Notes: a model not told the origin generated them from the letters alone. A stretch of 64,000 bases of DNA from an uncultured Prevotellaceae bacterium (GCA_902799905.1 CADCCB010000008.1:1-64000), one strand, 5' to 3'. Shown: positions 1 to 9,150, counted from the first letter of the stretch. Made by a program: numbers and translations.

Positions 1-162
1 ATTGGGAAATATTCGGACAGAGAAATCGGAGAGATGCTGCTTTCTATGGGTTGTCAGTCTAAGCGACAGACTAAAGGATTGTCACCACAAATTAAAGAGA
101 TGCCTTCTTTAAAAGTAAAACAAGTTGTTTTACCTTCGTTAAGATGCCTTCTAACACAGTAA
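1..162 (+). CDS. C-terminal end of an unknown protein (5' truncated by window)
   Basis: Frame 1 is open from the first base to a TAA at 160-162, giving 53 residues. The stretch begins IGKYSDREIGEMLLSMGC and then turns basic (QSKRQTKG). Its last part, KVKQVVLPSL, is encoded by the first copy of a palindromic repeat at 115-133, so the repeat either lies inside the gene or has rewritten its 3' end. I do not recognise the family. The basic, short-helix look would suit the end of a DNA-binding or replication-type protein, but that is a guess. Codon use looks coding up to about base 110. Confidence 0.35.
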   Translation: MGKYSDREIGEMLLSMGCQSKRQTKGLSPQIKEMPSLKVKQVVLPSLRCLLTQ

Positions 163-199
163 GGAATGCTTGTTTCAAAGGTAAAACAAGTTGTTTTAC
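115..199. repeat. Pair of REP-like palindromes, centres 66 bases apart
   Basis: GTAAAACAAGTTGTTTTAC occurs identically at 115-133 and 181-199. Each copy is a perfect 9-1-9 palindrome around a central G. ATGCCTT lies at 100-106 and 144-150, and GGAATGC at 163-169. A homologous pair with the same 66-base spacing lies at 38456-38541, upstream of a REP-associated transposase. This arrangement resembles the paired REP (BIME-type) elements mobilised by such enzymes; that link is inferred. Confidence 0.75.
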
Positions 200-214
200 T
201 GTGAATGAAGTCAT

Positions 215-288
215 TATGATGTCAATATGATGTCATCATAGCACTTAACTAACTGGTTATAAACAGATTAAATACAATTATGATGTCA
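215..288 (+). repeat. Three TATGATGTCA direct repeats
   Basis: TATGATGTCA is found at 215-224, 226-235 and 279-288, all in the same orientation. The first two are 11 bases apart, about one helical turn, as iterons or protein-binding sites often are. They lie between the palindrome pair and the GH115 promoter. No partner protein can be named from the sequence. Confidence 0.5.
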
Positions 289-311
289 AACTAAAAATAA
301 AGCAATAAATT

Positions 312-446
312 TTGGCAGAACACATTAGGCTTGTTAAGAACAACATCAAGAGCAGCTGTCCTTATGGAGAATACTTTACAAAAGCAGTCGGTCAGGGCGA
401 CATCCCGCTCGACGAAATCGGCAAGGAGATCTGTAATTTTGTCCCA
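312..446 (+). pseudogene. Possible gene remnant upstream of GH115
   Basis: From a TTG at 312 the frame reads AEHIRLVKNNIKSSCPYGEY, then FTKAVGQGDIPLDEIGKEI. An in-frame stop at 306-308 blocks any earlier start. Codon choice looks coding until about 445. After that the frame runs through a promoter (453-483) and into the GH115 gene in a different frame, so the tail is meaningless. The best reading is a fragment of a displaced gene with neither a proper start nor a proper end. I do not recognise it. Confidence 0.25.
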
Positions 447-452
447 CTTTTC

Positions 453-483
453 TTTGTGCATAAAAAAATAATTCGTAATTTTG
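453..483 (+). promoter_or_regulatory. Bacteroidetes-type promoter for the GH115 operon
   Basis: TTTG at 453-456 is followed after 19 bases by TAATTTTG at 476-483, matching the -33 TTTG / -7 TAnnTTTG consensus. The start codon at 517 lies about 33 bases downstream. Confidence 0.7.
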
Positions 484-516
484 CAGGCGATAAGACAAAC
501 TACAAACTAACTATAA

Positions 517-3102
517 ATGAAGAAGATACTAATCGCATTAGTTGTCTTTATGGCTGTATGCGTCGGTACAAGAGGTGCCGACGTGGTGTGGTTCGACGGA
601 CAGCATCCTGTTGCCTACCAGGTGGTGGGCAAGACCGACCCTGTCGTAAAGATTGCTCTGGAGATGTTCTGTGGTGATATGGAACAGGTGACGGGGATGA
701 GGCCGGTTGCCCGAGGAACGAGGAACGGGGCCAGCATTCGTATTGTGCAGGGCAAAGGCTCGGACGACGGTTTCCGCCTGAGCGTGAAAAACGGACAGAT
801 ACTGGTTGAAGGACACAACGGGCGAGGTACGGCCTACGGTATCCTTGAACTGTCGCGACAGGCTGGCGTGTCGCCTTGGGTATGGTGGGGCGATGTGGTG
901 CCAGAGCGTCGCTCGCGTCTCAGTATGCCAGAGACATTCTCTTACGAGCATACCCCCAGCGTGGCCTATCGCGGCATCTTCATCAATGATGAGGACTGGA
1001 GCCTGCGCAACTGGGCGTGGAAACACTACGATACCCCCTCCAACTCCCCCGAAGGGGGAGAGGGCCTGCGGGTATCGGAATCCGGTAGACCCTCCTCCCC
1101 TTTGGGGAGGTCGGGAGAGGTCCCAGGTTTTTTTGGTCGTATGGGCCCCAAGACCTACAAGGCTATTTTTCAACTGATGCTGCGCTTGAGGGCCAACACC
1201 ATCTGGCCAGGCATGCATACCGGCACACCGGGTTTCTTCACCATTCCAGGTAATAAGGAGATGGCTGACTCGTGCGGCATCCTCATAGGCACCAGCCATT
1301 GCGAGCCCCTGCTGCGCAACAACGTGGCCGAGTGGGACCACACTTCTCGTGGTGCATACAATTACATCACCAACCGCGAACAGGTGCAGCAGTACTGGAT
1401 AGAGCGCCTCAAGGAGGTGAAAGGTTCCGAGGAATTCTTTACCATCGGCATGCGCGGCATCCACGACGGTTCGATGGAGGGCGTGAAGACCAAGAAGGAA
1501 AAACTGGAGGGCCTGCAGCAGGTGATCGACGACCAGCGTGAACTGATTCGTAAGTATTATAATAAAGAGGTGGAGAAAGTGCCGCAGGTGTTTATTCCTT
1601 ATAAAGAGGTGTTGGAGATCCTGGAGAGCGGCTTGCAGGTGCCCGATGATGTGACGCTGATGTGGTGTGACGACAACTACGGTTATATGACCCGTCTCTC
1701 CGATGAAGAGCAGCAGAAGCGTCAGGGTGGGGGAGGCGTCTATTATCACCTCTCCTACTGGGGGCGTCCTCACGACTATTTGTGGCTGACCACAACGCAG
1801 CCGGGGCTTATCTACAACGAGATGAAGGCCGCCTACGACCACAACTGCAAGAAACTCTGGATTGTGAATGTTCATGATCCCAAGGTGGCGGCATACGACC
1901 TGGAACTGTTTCTTGATATGGCGTGGGATATCGAAAGACTCTCCCCTAACCCCTCCCTGAAAGGGAAGGGAATGGTTACACTCGAGGAACATCTGGGGAA
2001 CTGGCTGTGCACGCAGTTTGGCGATGAGGTGGGGAAAGCGTTATTCCCTGCCATGCGTGAGTTCTATCGCCTTTGCGGCATCCGCAAGCCGGAGTTCATG
2101 GGATGGACGCAGGTGGAACTGGCTGATAGGAAAGCCTATCCAAGAGGACGCTCGCAGGTGATTGATACAGAATTCAATCCTCAGGAGTTTGGCGACGAGT
2201 TAGGACGTTATATACATGACTACGTTCGTATGTGTGGCACTGTCTTCGAGGTGGAGAAAATCATCCGTCCGGAATTAAAGGATGCCTATTTTGCTGCCGT
2301 CACGTACCCGACCCACTGTGGCATGTATATGGCGCAAAAGATGCTATATGCCCAACTGGCACGTTCGCGCTATCAGGGACAGACCGACAAGCCTATGGAG
2401 GGCCGTCAAGAGGAGATGGAACGTTATGCTGCAGGCAGTATCAGGGCCTATAGGGAAATACAGGACCTTACTGAACGATATAACAACGAGATGGCTGGTG
2501 GAAAGTGGAAGGGCATCATGAATATGATGCCTCGCGACCTGAACGTGTTCAATCCGCCCATCCTGCCCTACTTGCCGGAGGAAAGTGAAAAGGGAATAGT
2601 GAAAAGTGAAAAATCGGCTACCGCTATCCCTACATCCTCTGACTTCGTGGCCCGCAATGCCTGTGACTATCAGGCATCACATCCCCTCTCTTTGGAGGGG
2701 GCAGGGGGAGGCCCCATCCAGATGCTCGGACACTCGATGAATGCCGTCGCCATTCCCAAGGGTGGCGAACTGGTGTATGAGTTTGAGGCGCAGCAGGAGG
2801 GCGATGCCACGCTCTATACCGCTATGATTCCCACACAGCCCAACGACAAGGGCGACCTGCGCTATCAGGTGACGCTTGATGATCAGGAGCCCGTCGTCAT
2901 CTCGCTGAAGGAGAAGTATCGCTCGGAGTTCTGGAAGCAGAGCGTGCTGCGTGGTCAGGCCTTGAAGCAGACGAAAGTAAGGGTTTCGAAAGGCCGTCAC
3001 ACCTTGAAGGTCAAGGCCCTCGACGACCATATCATCATGGACCAGTGGATGCTCGACTTCAAGAAAGGCCGTAAGTTCTATGTGATACCCGTCGAATCAT
3101 GA
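517..3102 (+). CDS. GH115 family alpha-glucuronidase, secreted
   Basis: Predicted to remove (4-O-methyl)glucuronic acid from polysaccharide side chains in the periplasm or at the cell surface. The 861-residue product starts with a signal peptide (MKKILIALVVFMAVCVGTRG). It carries GH115 signatures: VAYRGIFINDEDW near residue 150, then FGRMGPKTYKAIFQLMLRLR with NTIWPGMH. A C-terminal beta-rich domain from about residue 735 ends in IIMDQWMLDF, typical of the family. Three in-frame insertions look like repeat elements: residues 172-206, 475-485 and 723-734 (GC-rich palindromes). A purine-rich tract adds about ten residues near 690. The first falls between WAWKHYD and FGRMGPK, which are probably close together in relatives. 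The stop overlaps an ATG of the PL11 gene, so the two are probably co-transcribed. The family call is firm; activity with these inserts is uncertain. Confidence 0.88.
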   Translation: MKKILIALVVFMAVCVGTRGADVVWFDGQHPVAYQVVGKTDPVVKIALEMFCGDMEQVTGMRPVARGTRNGASIRIVQGKGSDDGFRLSVKNGQILVEGHNGRGTAYGILELSRQAGVSPWVWWGDVVPERRSRLSMPETFSYEHTPSVAYRGIFINDEDWSLRNWAWKHYDTPSNSPEGGEGLRVSESGRPSSPLGRSGEVPGFFGRMGPKTYKAIFQLMLRLRANTIWPGMHTGTPGFFTIPGNKEMADSCGILIGTSHCEPLLRNNVAEWDHTSRGAYNYITNREQVQQYWIERLKEVKGSEEFFTIGMRGIHDGSMEGVKTKKEKLEGLQQVIDDQRELIRKYYNKEVEKVPQVFIPYKEVLEILESGLQVPDDVTLMWCDDNYGYMTRLSDEEQQKRQGGGGVYYHLSYWGRPHDYLWLTTTQPGLIYNEMKAAYDHNCKKLWIVNVHDPKVAAYDLELFLDMAWDIERLSPNPSLKGKGMVTLEEHLGNWLCTQFGDEVGKALFPAMREFYRLCGIRKPEFMGWTQVELADRKAYPRGRSQVIDTEFNPQEFGDELGRYIHDYVRMCGTVFEVEKIIRPELKDAYFAAVTYPTHCGMYMAQKMLYAQLARSRYQGQTDKPMEGRQEEMERYAAGSIRAYREIQDLTERYNNEMAGGKWKGIMNMMPRDLNVFNPPILPYLPEESEKGIVKSEKSATAIPTSSDFVARNACDYQASHPLSLEGAGGGPIQMLGHSMNAVAIPKGGELVYEFEAQQEGDATLYTAMIPTQPNDKGDLRYQVTLDDQEPVVISLKEKYRSEFWKQSVLRGQALKQTKVRVSKGRHTLKVKALDDHIIMDQWMLDFKKGRKFYVIPVES
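1029..1110. repeat. In-frame GC-rich palindromic insertion in the GH115 gene
   Basis: Nested inverted repeats: CGATACCC (1029-1036) with GGGTATCG (1070-1077); CTCCCCC (1044-1050) with GGGGGAG (1054-1060); CCTCCCC (1094-1100) with GGGGAGG (1104-1110). The encoded stretch (SNSPEGGEGLRV, SSPLGRSGEV) is low in complexity and unlike the family. Related elements lie at 1941-1970, 2683-2715, 34552-34571 and 34677-34697. Confidence 0.75.
1941..1970. repeat. Second in-frame GC-rich palindrome in the GH115 gene
   Basis: CCCTCCCT and AGGGAAGGG form an imperfect hairpin with a short loop. It encodes LSPNPSLKGKGM, inserted between MAWDIER and VTLEEHLGNW. Confidence 0.6.
2683..2715. repeat. Third in-frame GC-rich palindrome in the GH115 gene
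   Basis: CCCCTC (2683-2688) pairs with GAGGGG (2695-2700), and more G-rich sequence follows. It encodes HPLSLEGAGGGP at the linker before the C-terminal domain. Confidence 0.6.
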
Positions 3103-3140
3103 AACGAATAGCAACAATCCTTGTGAAAAATAAATGCCTT

Positions 3141-6100
3141 ATGAAGAAAATATCTTTATTCCTTTTGTTTTCTAGTGTAGTGTTTTTACCATCGGTTGTT
3201 ACAGCCCAGCGGTTGATGCAGCAAATGGGTCGTAGCGTCGTGGCCGTGAACCGTTCGGGCAGCACCATTCGCAGCGTGACCAGCACGGCGGGCACAGGCT
3301 CGCTCATCTCTTGGCGCAAACTGGCCGAGGAGCCAGAGGGTACTACCTATAATGTGTATAAACGGGCGAAGGGTGCCACGGAATACACGAAGGTGAATGC
3401 GAAGCCGCTCACCGTGACCTGTCTGGCCACCACACTTGTCAACAACACGGAGTATGCCGTGGCCGCCATCTCGCCTGAGGGCGTGGAGGGCGAGAAGAGC
3501 AAGCCTTTCCTCTACAAGACGCAGGCCTATCCCAATGTGTGGTTTGATTTCGACTTTGATGATATAGTCATCAAACGCGATGACTATCGCACGAAGTACT
3601 GCTGGCCGATGGATCTCGACGGCAACGGCGAATATGATGCCGTGGTCGTTGACCGCCTCTATGCCGGGGCTGCCTCGGGTGAGGAAGACACGGAGAACAC
3701 GGCTACCACCTCGCATAAGATTCAGGCCTACCGGCTGACAGGCGAACTGCTATGGACGGTCGATATGGGACCTAATGTGAACATCTGTGCTGGACAGAAC
3801 GATATGGTCGTGGCCTACGACATCAACTGCGATGGTCGATGTGAGGTCATCATCAAGAGCAGCGACGGCACCCGCTTCTGGGACAAGCAGAACGAGACGT
3901 GGGGCAAGTATGCGATGGGCAGTGAGGTGGCCGACGTTGACGGCGACGGCATCGTGGACTATCGCACGCAGGCCGTGCGCAACCGCCCTTTCTATGTCTC
4001 GGTCATCGATGGGGCTACGGGTGCTGAGATAGCCTACAACGAACTGAAATACAGCGAGGTGTCTGACGGTGCCGACAGTTATACCCGTACCAGCCGTCCT
4101 AACTATATGAGCGACGGCTATTCGGCTATGGACGGCCATTTCGCCATCTGCTACCTTGACGGCATCCACCCCTCGCTGGTCATGGAGTGTCTCGACCGCG
4201 ATAAGGATAAGACCCATCATAACTATGTGTTTACCTGGGACTACGACTGGAGCAGTGGCACACCCGTCAACTGGCATCACTCCCACACCTGGAGCCGTAA
4301 CGACAAGCGTCCCTGGCCGGCTGAGTTCCATCAGTTGCGCGTGGCCGATGTCGATGGCGACGGTACTGACGAGATGATTCAGGGTGGCTATAGCGTCAAT
4401 CCGCTGACGGGGTGGTTTCAGAGTCCTGGCATTGGCCACGGCGACCGTTTCATCCTGAGCGACATCGACCCAGACCGTCCTGGACTGGAGGCCTACGCCA
4501 TCCAGCAGAGTGCCCTGCTGGGACAACTCATCTATGACCCTGCCACGGGCGAGCATATCAAGGAGTGGTATCTGCCCTCGGTCTATGATGTGGGGCGTGG
4601 CACCTGTATTGATATGGATGCCTCGCACAAGGGCATGGAGATCCTGAGTTATGTCGATGAATATGTCTATGACTGCAAGGGCGAGAAAACGGGACAGACC
4701 CGTAGCGGCTCGATGTTCGAGGGCGTCTGGTGGGATGGTCGCTTACAGCGCGAGTGGCTCAACTCGCCTGGTGGCAGTGGTTGGGGAACGAATATGATGA
4801 TCACTCGCGTCTTGGGTGACCGCCTCTGCGAGTTCTCGCAGGAATCGAGTTGGGCCACCCACGGCGGCACTGGTACCCGTCCTGCCTTTATGGGTGACAT
4901 CACGGGCGACTGGCGCGAGGAGATCATCCTGCCCAAGCAGGACGACAATCATTCCACGGGACTCGTGGGCTACACGACGAATATGTCCACGACTTATAGT
5001 ATCTACTGTCTGCAACAAGATCCTCATTATCGGGGCGACTGTACCACCCGCGGCTACTACCAGCATCCCAACACAGGCTTCTATCTGGGTGGCGACATGC
5101 CCATGCCCCCGTTGCCGCCTGTCTTTGTGACTGATGTGCGCAACCAGATGGCCAGTGGCAAAAGCGTGATGTTCGACCTTCAGAACGCCAATGGCTCTGT
5201 CTTCGACGTGAATGGCGAATCTCCGACCACCCTTTACCTGATGAATCCCCGTGGTCACGACTACGTGTTCAAGGGTACGGGCACAACGGGCAACGGCCAA
5301 CTGATCAAGTCGATGCAGGGAACGGCGACGTTCAACTGTAATCTTGGACATACGGGCAAGAACCTCATTAGTGAGGGCACTCTTATCGTTAACGGAACCA
5401 TTGCCGGGCCCGTGGAACTTCGCGCCCGCGGCACCCTGAGTGGTAATGTCGTACTGAAGGACACTATCACCTTCGAGGGAGCATTGAACTACGAAGGCTG
5501 CCGACTCAAGACTGTCAGCAGTCACATCACATCGAAGAAGAGCATGACCCTCCCTGGCAATGTATATTTAGAGGTGGATGCAAGTCTGCTCTATCCCGAT
5601 GGAGGTGACGGTAAGCCGATTCCTGCTTGCTTCGGTCTCATCGTGGAGGGCGACCTCACCTTCAAGAATACCAACTACCTCACCGTCAACCTGGGCAGTC
5701 AGGAGGCTGCTGACTATGTGGTGGCCGAGTGTACGGGCACGCTGACCTGTGATGTGACGAAACTGAAGACCCGTGGCTTGGAGGGCATCAACTACGACCT
5801 TGTGGTGGTTGATGGCAAGAAACTCGTTCTGAAGATCAACGACACGCGCAGTCCGCAGCAGAATGTGGTATGGATGGGCGGTGAGAGTGCCATTTGGAAC
5901 TTCAAGGACAAGAATTTCGCGCTTGGCGGTTCTTCCAGCGAAAATACTACGCCCTTCGTGACAGGCGATGAGGTAATCTTCAACGAGGCATCTGCCAAGA
6001 AGACCATCACCGTGCCTGAGATGATGGTGACCAATGGCGTCATTTTCGATGCAGGCAAGTATGTGTTGCAGGGAGAGGGTGGTCTGTCGGGCGAGAGCGA

Positions 6101-7715
6101 CGTGACCGTCAATAAGGCCGCTGACGTGACGCTCAACATGAAATACAGCGACTACACGGGTAAGACCATTGTGAACGGTGGCACGCTCACCATTCCCAAC
6201 TTCTACGACGGTGGTCAGAAGAGTGCGCTCGGCAGTGCTTCTGCCGAGAAGGGTAACCTGCAGTTGAATGGCGGCACCTTGGTGCTCTCAAAGGACAATA
6301 TGGGCACCGACCGCCAGATAGTCCTGACCGATACGGCCACCATCCGCATCACGCAGTCCAATAGTTCGCTGTCGCTGAAAGGACAGGTGAGCGGTACGGG
6401 CTATCTGGTGAAAGACGGTGCCGGTCAGTTGAACTTCACATACGGCGGCACGAATGCCTTTGCCGGTGTCATCGTGAAGAAAGGCAAGATAGCGCAAGGC
6501 GCATGGAACAGCACCTTTGGCAAGTCGGGCAGTCCCATGCTGCTGGCTGGTGGCGAGGTGCATCAGATCGATGTGAACAGTACATCGACCGTGCCTGAGT
6601 TCAACCACCAGGTGACGGTGGCTGCAGGTACGACCAATAAGATTGTGGGGTCGTCGCGCGGCAAGATCAATGGCTCAATCAGTGGTGCGGGCAATCTCAC
6701 GATTCAAACCCGTTACGTGCGTTGCGACGTGGGTGCCTCGTTCAAGAACTTCGAAGGCACGCTCACTGCCCTTGGCGATGGCGGTAACTTCCGCTTGATG
6801 ACCTCGGCTGCCGACATGTCGAAGACACGACTGGTGGTAGGCGCTGGCACGACCGTCTCGTTTATGGCGAGCGGCGGCAGCAGTGAGGCTTCTGCCACTT
6901 TGAAGATAGGCACCCTGCAAGGCACGGCCACCGATGGTGTGCTGGGCGGTTCGCAGAGCAGTTATCAGGCAGGCTTCCTGAATGAGGACTCGCGGTTCAG
7001 CGGATTGCTGAAAGGACAGCGTTTCACCAAGGTGGGCACAGGCAAACTGACGCTGGTCACCGCTGGCCATACCTCGCCGATTACGGTCAGTGGTGGCATG
7101 CTCGTGGCTCAAAACACCACCTCTACGGCTTTCACCTCAGCGGCTGTCACCGTAGGCAACGGTGGCACACTGGCAGGTACGGCCCTGCTTCAGAACGTGA
7201 CGGTGCAGAAGGGTGGAACCATCCTCGGAGGCTTGGGCACAACAGGTTCTGGCGTGCTACGCCTGAGCGGTAACCTGGTGATGAACGAAGGAGCCTCAAT
7301 GCGCTGTCTGTTGGGAAAGAGTACGGGCAACACACAGGTGAATGTGAAGGGGACCATCATCCATCGTGCCGACACGCTCGTTATCGTCGTGCCTACAGAC
7401 CGCATACTGAGTGTGGGCGATGAGATACAGGTCTTCACGGCTGGCTTCGGTTCGGCCTCGGGCGAAGTGATCGTCCGGTCGGAGTGTGAGGATTGCAACT
7501 ATGAGTTTGACAGTTCGCTGCTCAACAGCGAGGGCAAGGTGACGGTGAAGTCGGTTGTCAGCGGCATTCATTCGTTACAAACTACTGACGGCAGGGTCGA
7601 TGTCTATTCGCTCGACGGTCATCTCCTGCGCTCGAAGGTGTTGCTGCATCAGGCATTAGAGGGGCTCCCCGCTGGTGTCTATGTGATGGGCGACGGTCGT
7701 AAAGTAAAAAAATGA
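3141..7715 (+). CDS. PL11 rhamnogalacturonan lyase with autotransporter-type repeat region
   Basis: Predicted to cleave the rhamnogalacturonan-I backbone by beta-elimination. I chose the ATG at 3141 because it gives a compact signal peptide (MKKISLFLLFSSVVFLPSVV then TAQ). An earlier ATG at 3099 overlaps the GH115 stop and is possible. After an N-terminal beta domain (SLISWRKLAEEP) comes the PL11 propeller, with calcium-type loops DLDGNGEYD, DINCDGRCE, DVDGDGIVD and DVDGDGTDE and the family signature DITGDWREEIILP. From about residue 700 to 1470 the protein is Gly/Thr/Asn-rich, with recurring units such as GTLIVNGT, KIVGSS and GKLTLVTAGH, like autotransporter beta-helix repeats. The tail (VDVYSLDGHLLRSKV, AGVYVM) resembles a C-terminal sorting domain. 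At about 1,524 residues it is more than twice a typical PL11. It lies between GH115 and the esterase in one operon. Confidence 0.87.
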   Translation: MKKISLFLLFSSVVFLPSVVTAQRLMQQMGRSVVAVNRSGSTIRSVTSTAGTGSLISWRKLAEEPEGTTYNVYKRAKGATEYTKVNAKPLTVTCLATTLVNNTEYAVAAISPEGVEGEKSKPFLYKTQAYPNVWFDFDFDDIVIKRDDYRTKYCWPMDLDGNGEYDAVVVDRLYAGAASGEEDTENTATTSHKIQAYRLTGELLWTVDMGPNVNICAGQNDMVVAYDINCDGRCEVIIKSSDGTRFWDKQNETWGKYAMGSEVADVDGDGIVDYRTQAVRNRPFYVSVIDGATGAEIAYNELKYSEVSDGADSYTRTSRPNYMSDGYSAMDGHFAICYLDGIHPSLVMECLDRDKDKTHHNYVFTWDYDWSSGTPVNWHHSHTWSRNDKRPWPAEFHQLRVADVDGDGTDEMIQGGYSVNPLTGWFQSPGIGHGDRFILSDIDPDRPGLEAYAIQQSALLGQLIYDPATGEHIKEWYLPSVYDVGRGTCIDMDASHKGMEILSYVDEYVYDCKGEKTGQTRSGSMFEGVWWDGRLQREWLNSPGGSGWGTNMMITRVLGDRLCEFSQESSWATHGGTGTRPAFMGDITGDWREEIILPKQDDNHSTGLVGYTTNMSTTYSIYCLQQDPHYRGDCTTRGYYQHPNTGFYLGGDMPMPPLPPVFVTDVRNQMASGKSVMFDLQNANGSVFDVNGESPTTLYLMNPRGHDYVFKGTGTTGNGQLIKSMQGTATFNCNLGHTGKNLISEGTLIVNGTIAGPVELRARGTLSGNVVLKDTITFEGALNYEGCRLKTVSSHITSKKSMTLPGNVYLEVDASLLYPDGGDGKPIPACFGLIVEGDLTFKNTNYLTVNLGSQEAADYVVAECTGTLTCDVTKLKTRGLEGINYDLVVVDGKKLVLKINDTRSPQQNVVWMGGESAIWNFKDKNFALGGSSSENTTPFVTGDEVIFNEASAKKTITVPEMMVTNGVIFDAGKYVLQGEGGLSGESDVTVNKAADVTLNMKYSDYTGKTIVNGGTLTIPNFYDGGQKSALGSASAEKGNLQLNGGTLVLSKDNMGTDRQIVLTDTATIRITQSNSSLSLKGQVSGTGYLVKDGAGQLNFTYGGTNAFAGVIVKKGKIAQGAWNSTFGKSGSPMLLAGGEVHQIDVNSTSTVPEFNHQVTVAAGTTNKIVGSSRGKINGSISGAGNLTIQTRYVRCDVGASFKNFEGTLTALGDGGNFRLMTSAADMSKTRLVVGAGTTVSFMASGGSSEASATLKIGTLQGTATDGVLGGSQSSYQAGFLNEDSRFSGLLKGQRFTKVGTGKLTLVTAGHTSPITVSGGMLVAQNTTSTAFTSAAVTVGNGGTLAGTALLQNVTVQKGGTILGGLGTTGSGVLRLSGNLVMNEGASMRCLLGKSTGNTQVNVKGTIIHRADTLVIVVPTDRILSVGDEIQVFTAGFGSASGEVIVRSECEDCNYEFDSSLLNSEGKVTVKSVVSGIHSLQTTDGRVDVYSLDGHLLRSKVLLHQALEGLPAGVYVMGDGRKVKK

Positions 7716-7737
7716 AATATAAAAATATCATAGCGCA

Positions 7738-9150
7738 ATGAAACGATTACTGTTAAGTCTGTCATTTTTCATTCTTCATTTGTCGTTTTGCCTCGCTCAG
7801 CAAAGCGCTAACATCGTGTTCATCGGCAACAGCATCACCTACGGTGCCTTGCATGAGAACCCCGCGCAGACGGCCCCACCTGTGCAGTGTGCCCGTTGGT
7901 TAAGCCAACGGGAAGAAATCGACACCATCTATTTCCGCAACTGTGGCCGTAGTGGCAAGACCACCTATCACTTCCTGCCCAACGCTGCTGATGTGGTGCC
8001 TGCAGGCGACAAGACCTATTTTGGCGATGTGGTATCTAAGACCCGTGAACTGGTGAAGGCACACCCCACGCTGCCCCTGGTGTTCAGCATCATGCTGGGA
8101 ACCAACGACACCGTGGAGCGTACAAAGAACCGTCACACAGAGCCCGATGCCTATGTCAGCAACCTCTCCACCATCATCGACTCGCTGCTCACGCTTTGGC
8201 CCGATGCCCACGTGGTGCTCAACAAACCTATATGGTACTATCCTGACTATCACACCAAGGGAGGCTCCATCGCCTCGAAGAAGAGCCTGAAGTTGATCAC
8301 GACCTATGCCGACGCCTTCCCCCAGGTGGTAAGCCAGACGAAAGCGGGCCATGTGCATATCGGCGATGCTGAGGCTTACGGCTATTTCGAGCAGCACTAT
8401 AAGACTGATGTCTTTGAGGAGAAGGATGCCCGTGGCAAGTCCTACTGGCTGCATCCCAACGAGCAGGGTGCCCAGGTGCTGGGCGAGTATTGGGGCAAGG
8501 CCCTGCTACCCGTGTTGAAAGACATGCCTGCCATTGACCCGCTGAAGGGGAAAAAGATCGGTTTCATCGGCGACAGTTATGTGGCCAACCACCGCGATAA
8601 GGTGGAGAACAGTTGGCACTATAAGTTTGCCAGGAAGCATGGCATGGAGTACTATAACTATGGTAAAAACGGTAACTGTATCTCTCTTGACCTGAAACGC
8701 TGGGGTATCGCCATGTATAAGCGTTATGCGGACATGCGTCCAGACCTGGACTATGTGGTGGTCATTGCAGGTCATAACGATGCCAGCGACGGACGGCTCG
8801 ATTCCATCGGCGTTGACACCTTCAAGGAACGTCTGTCTGTCCTTTGCGAGGGACTCATCGAACGCTATCCTCACGCCCGGATATTCTTCTTCACCCCCTG
8901 GGCCTGTGACAACTTTGTGGGCAGTCCCCGTCAGCGGGTGGTCGATGCCATGCTCGAGGTGTGCGGCTCCTACGGCATCCCCGTGTTCGATGCTGCCCGC
9001 CACAGTAATATCTTTGTGCGTAGCGAGCAGTTCCGCAAGATCTATTTCCAAGGAGGAAAGGGTGACGATACGGCTCACCTGAACGCCAAAGGACATGACC
9101 GTTTCCTGCCTGTGGCTGAGAGTTTCATCTTGCAATATGTTGAGAGGTAA
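7738..9150 (+). CDS. Secreted tandem SGNH/GDSL esterase, probably a pectin acetylesterase
   Basis: The 470-residue protein has a signal peptide (MKRLLLSLSFFILHLSFCLA) and two SGNH hydrolase domains. Domain 1 has IVFIGNSITYG (Ser about 32), GTNDT and HPNEQG. Domain 2, from about residue 270, has IGFIGDSYV (Ser about 280), AGHND and HLNAKGHDRF. Both therefore keep the Ser, Asn and His blocks. Its place 22 bases after a PL11 lyase suggests removal of acetyl groups from rhamnogalacturonan. That substrate is inferred from context. The signal peptide is encoded by a 7-base-periodic tract, and a perfect 8-base palindrome (7892-7912) encodes part of domain 1. Which domain is catalytically dominant cannot be told. 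Confidence 0.82.
   Translation: MKRLLLSLSFFILHLSFCLAQQSANIVFIGNSITYGALHENPAQTAPPVQCARWLSQREEIDTIYFRNCGRSGKTTYHFLPNAADVVPAGDKTYFGDVVSKTRELVKAHPTLPLVFSIMLGTNDTVERTKNRHTEPDAYVSNLSTIIDSLLTLWPDAHVVLNKPIWYYPDYHTKGGSIASKKSLKLITTYADAFPQVVSQTKAGHVHIGDAEAYGYFEQHYKTDVFEEKDARGKSYWLHPNEQGAQVLGEYWGKALLPVLKDMPAIDPLKGKKIGFIGDSYVANHRDKVENSWHYKFARKHGMEYYNYGKNGNCISLDLKRWGIAMYKRYADMRPDLDYVVVIAGHNDASDGRLDSIGVDTFKERLSVLCEGLIERYPHARIFFFTPWACDNFVGSPRQRVVDAMLEVCGSYGIPVFDAARHSNIFVRSEQFRKIYFQGGKGDDTAHLNAKGHDRFLPVAESFILQYVER
7892..7912. repeat. Perfect palindrome inside the esterase gene
   Basis: CCCGTTGG, a 5-base loop, then CCAACGGG. It is an 8-base perfect stem in coding sequence (residues about 52-58), similar in shape to the hairpins at 45441-45459 and 45488-45502. 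Confidence 0.6.

Noticed and set aside
115-199. Palindromes as intrinsic terminators
   Set aside because: The stems are almost all A-T with a one-base loop and no T tract. The fixed 66-base pairing at two loci points to a repeat element instead.
3099-3140. Start of the first PL11 at the ATG overlapping the GH115 stop
   Set aside because: It would put 14 extra residues before a complete signal peptide. It is possible through translational coupling, but the start at 3141 fits secretion better.
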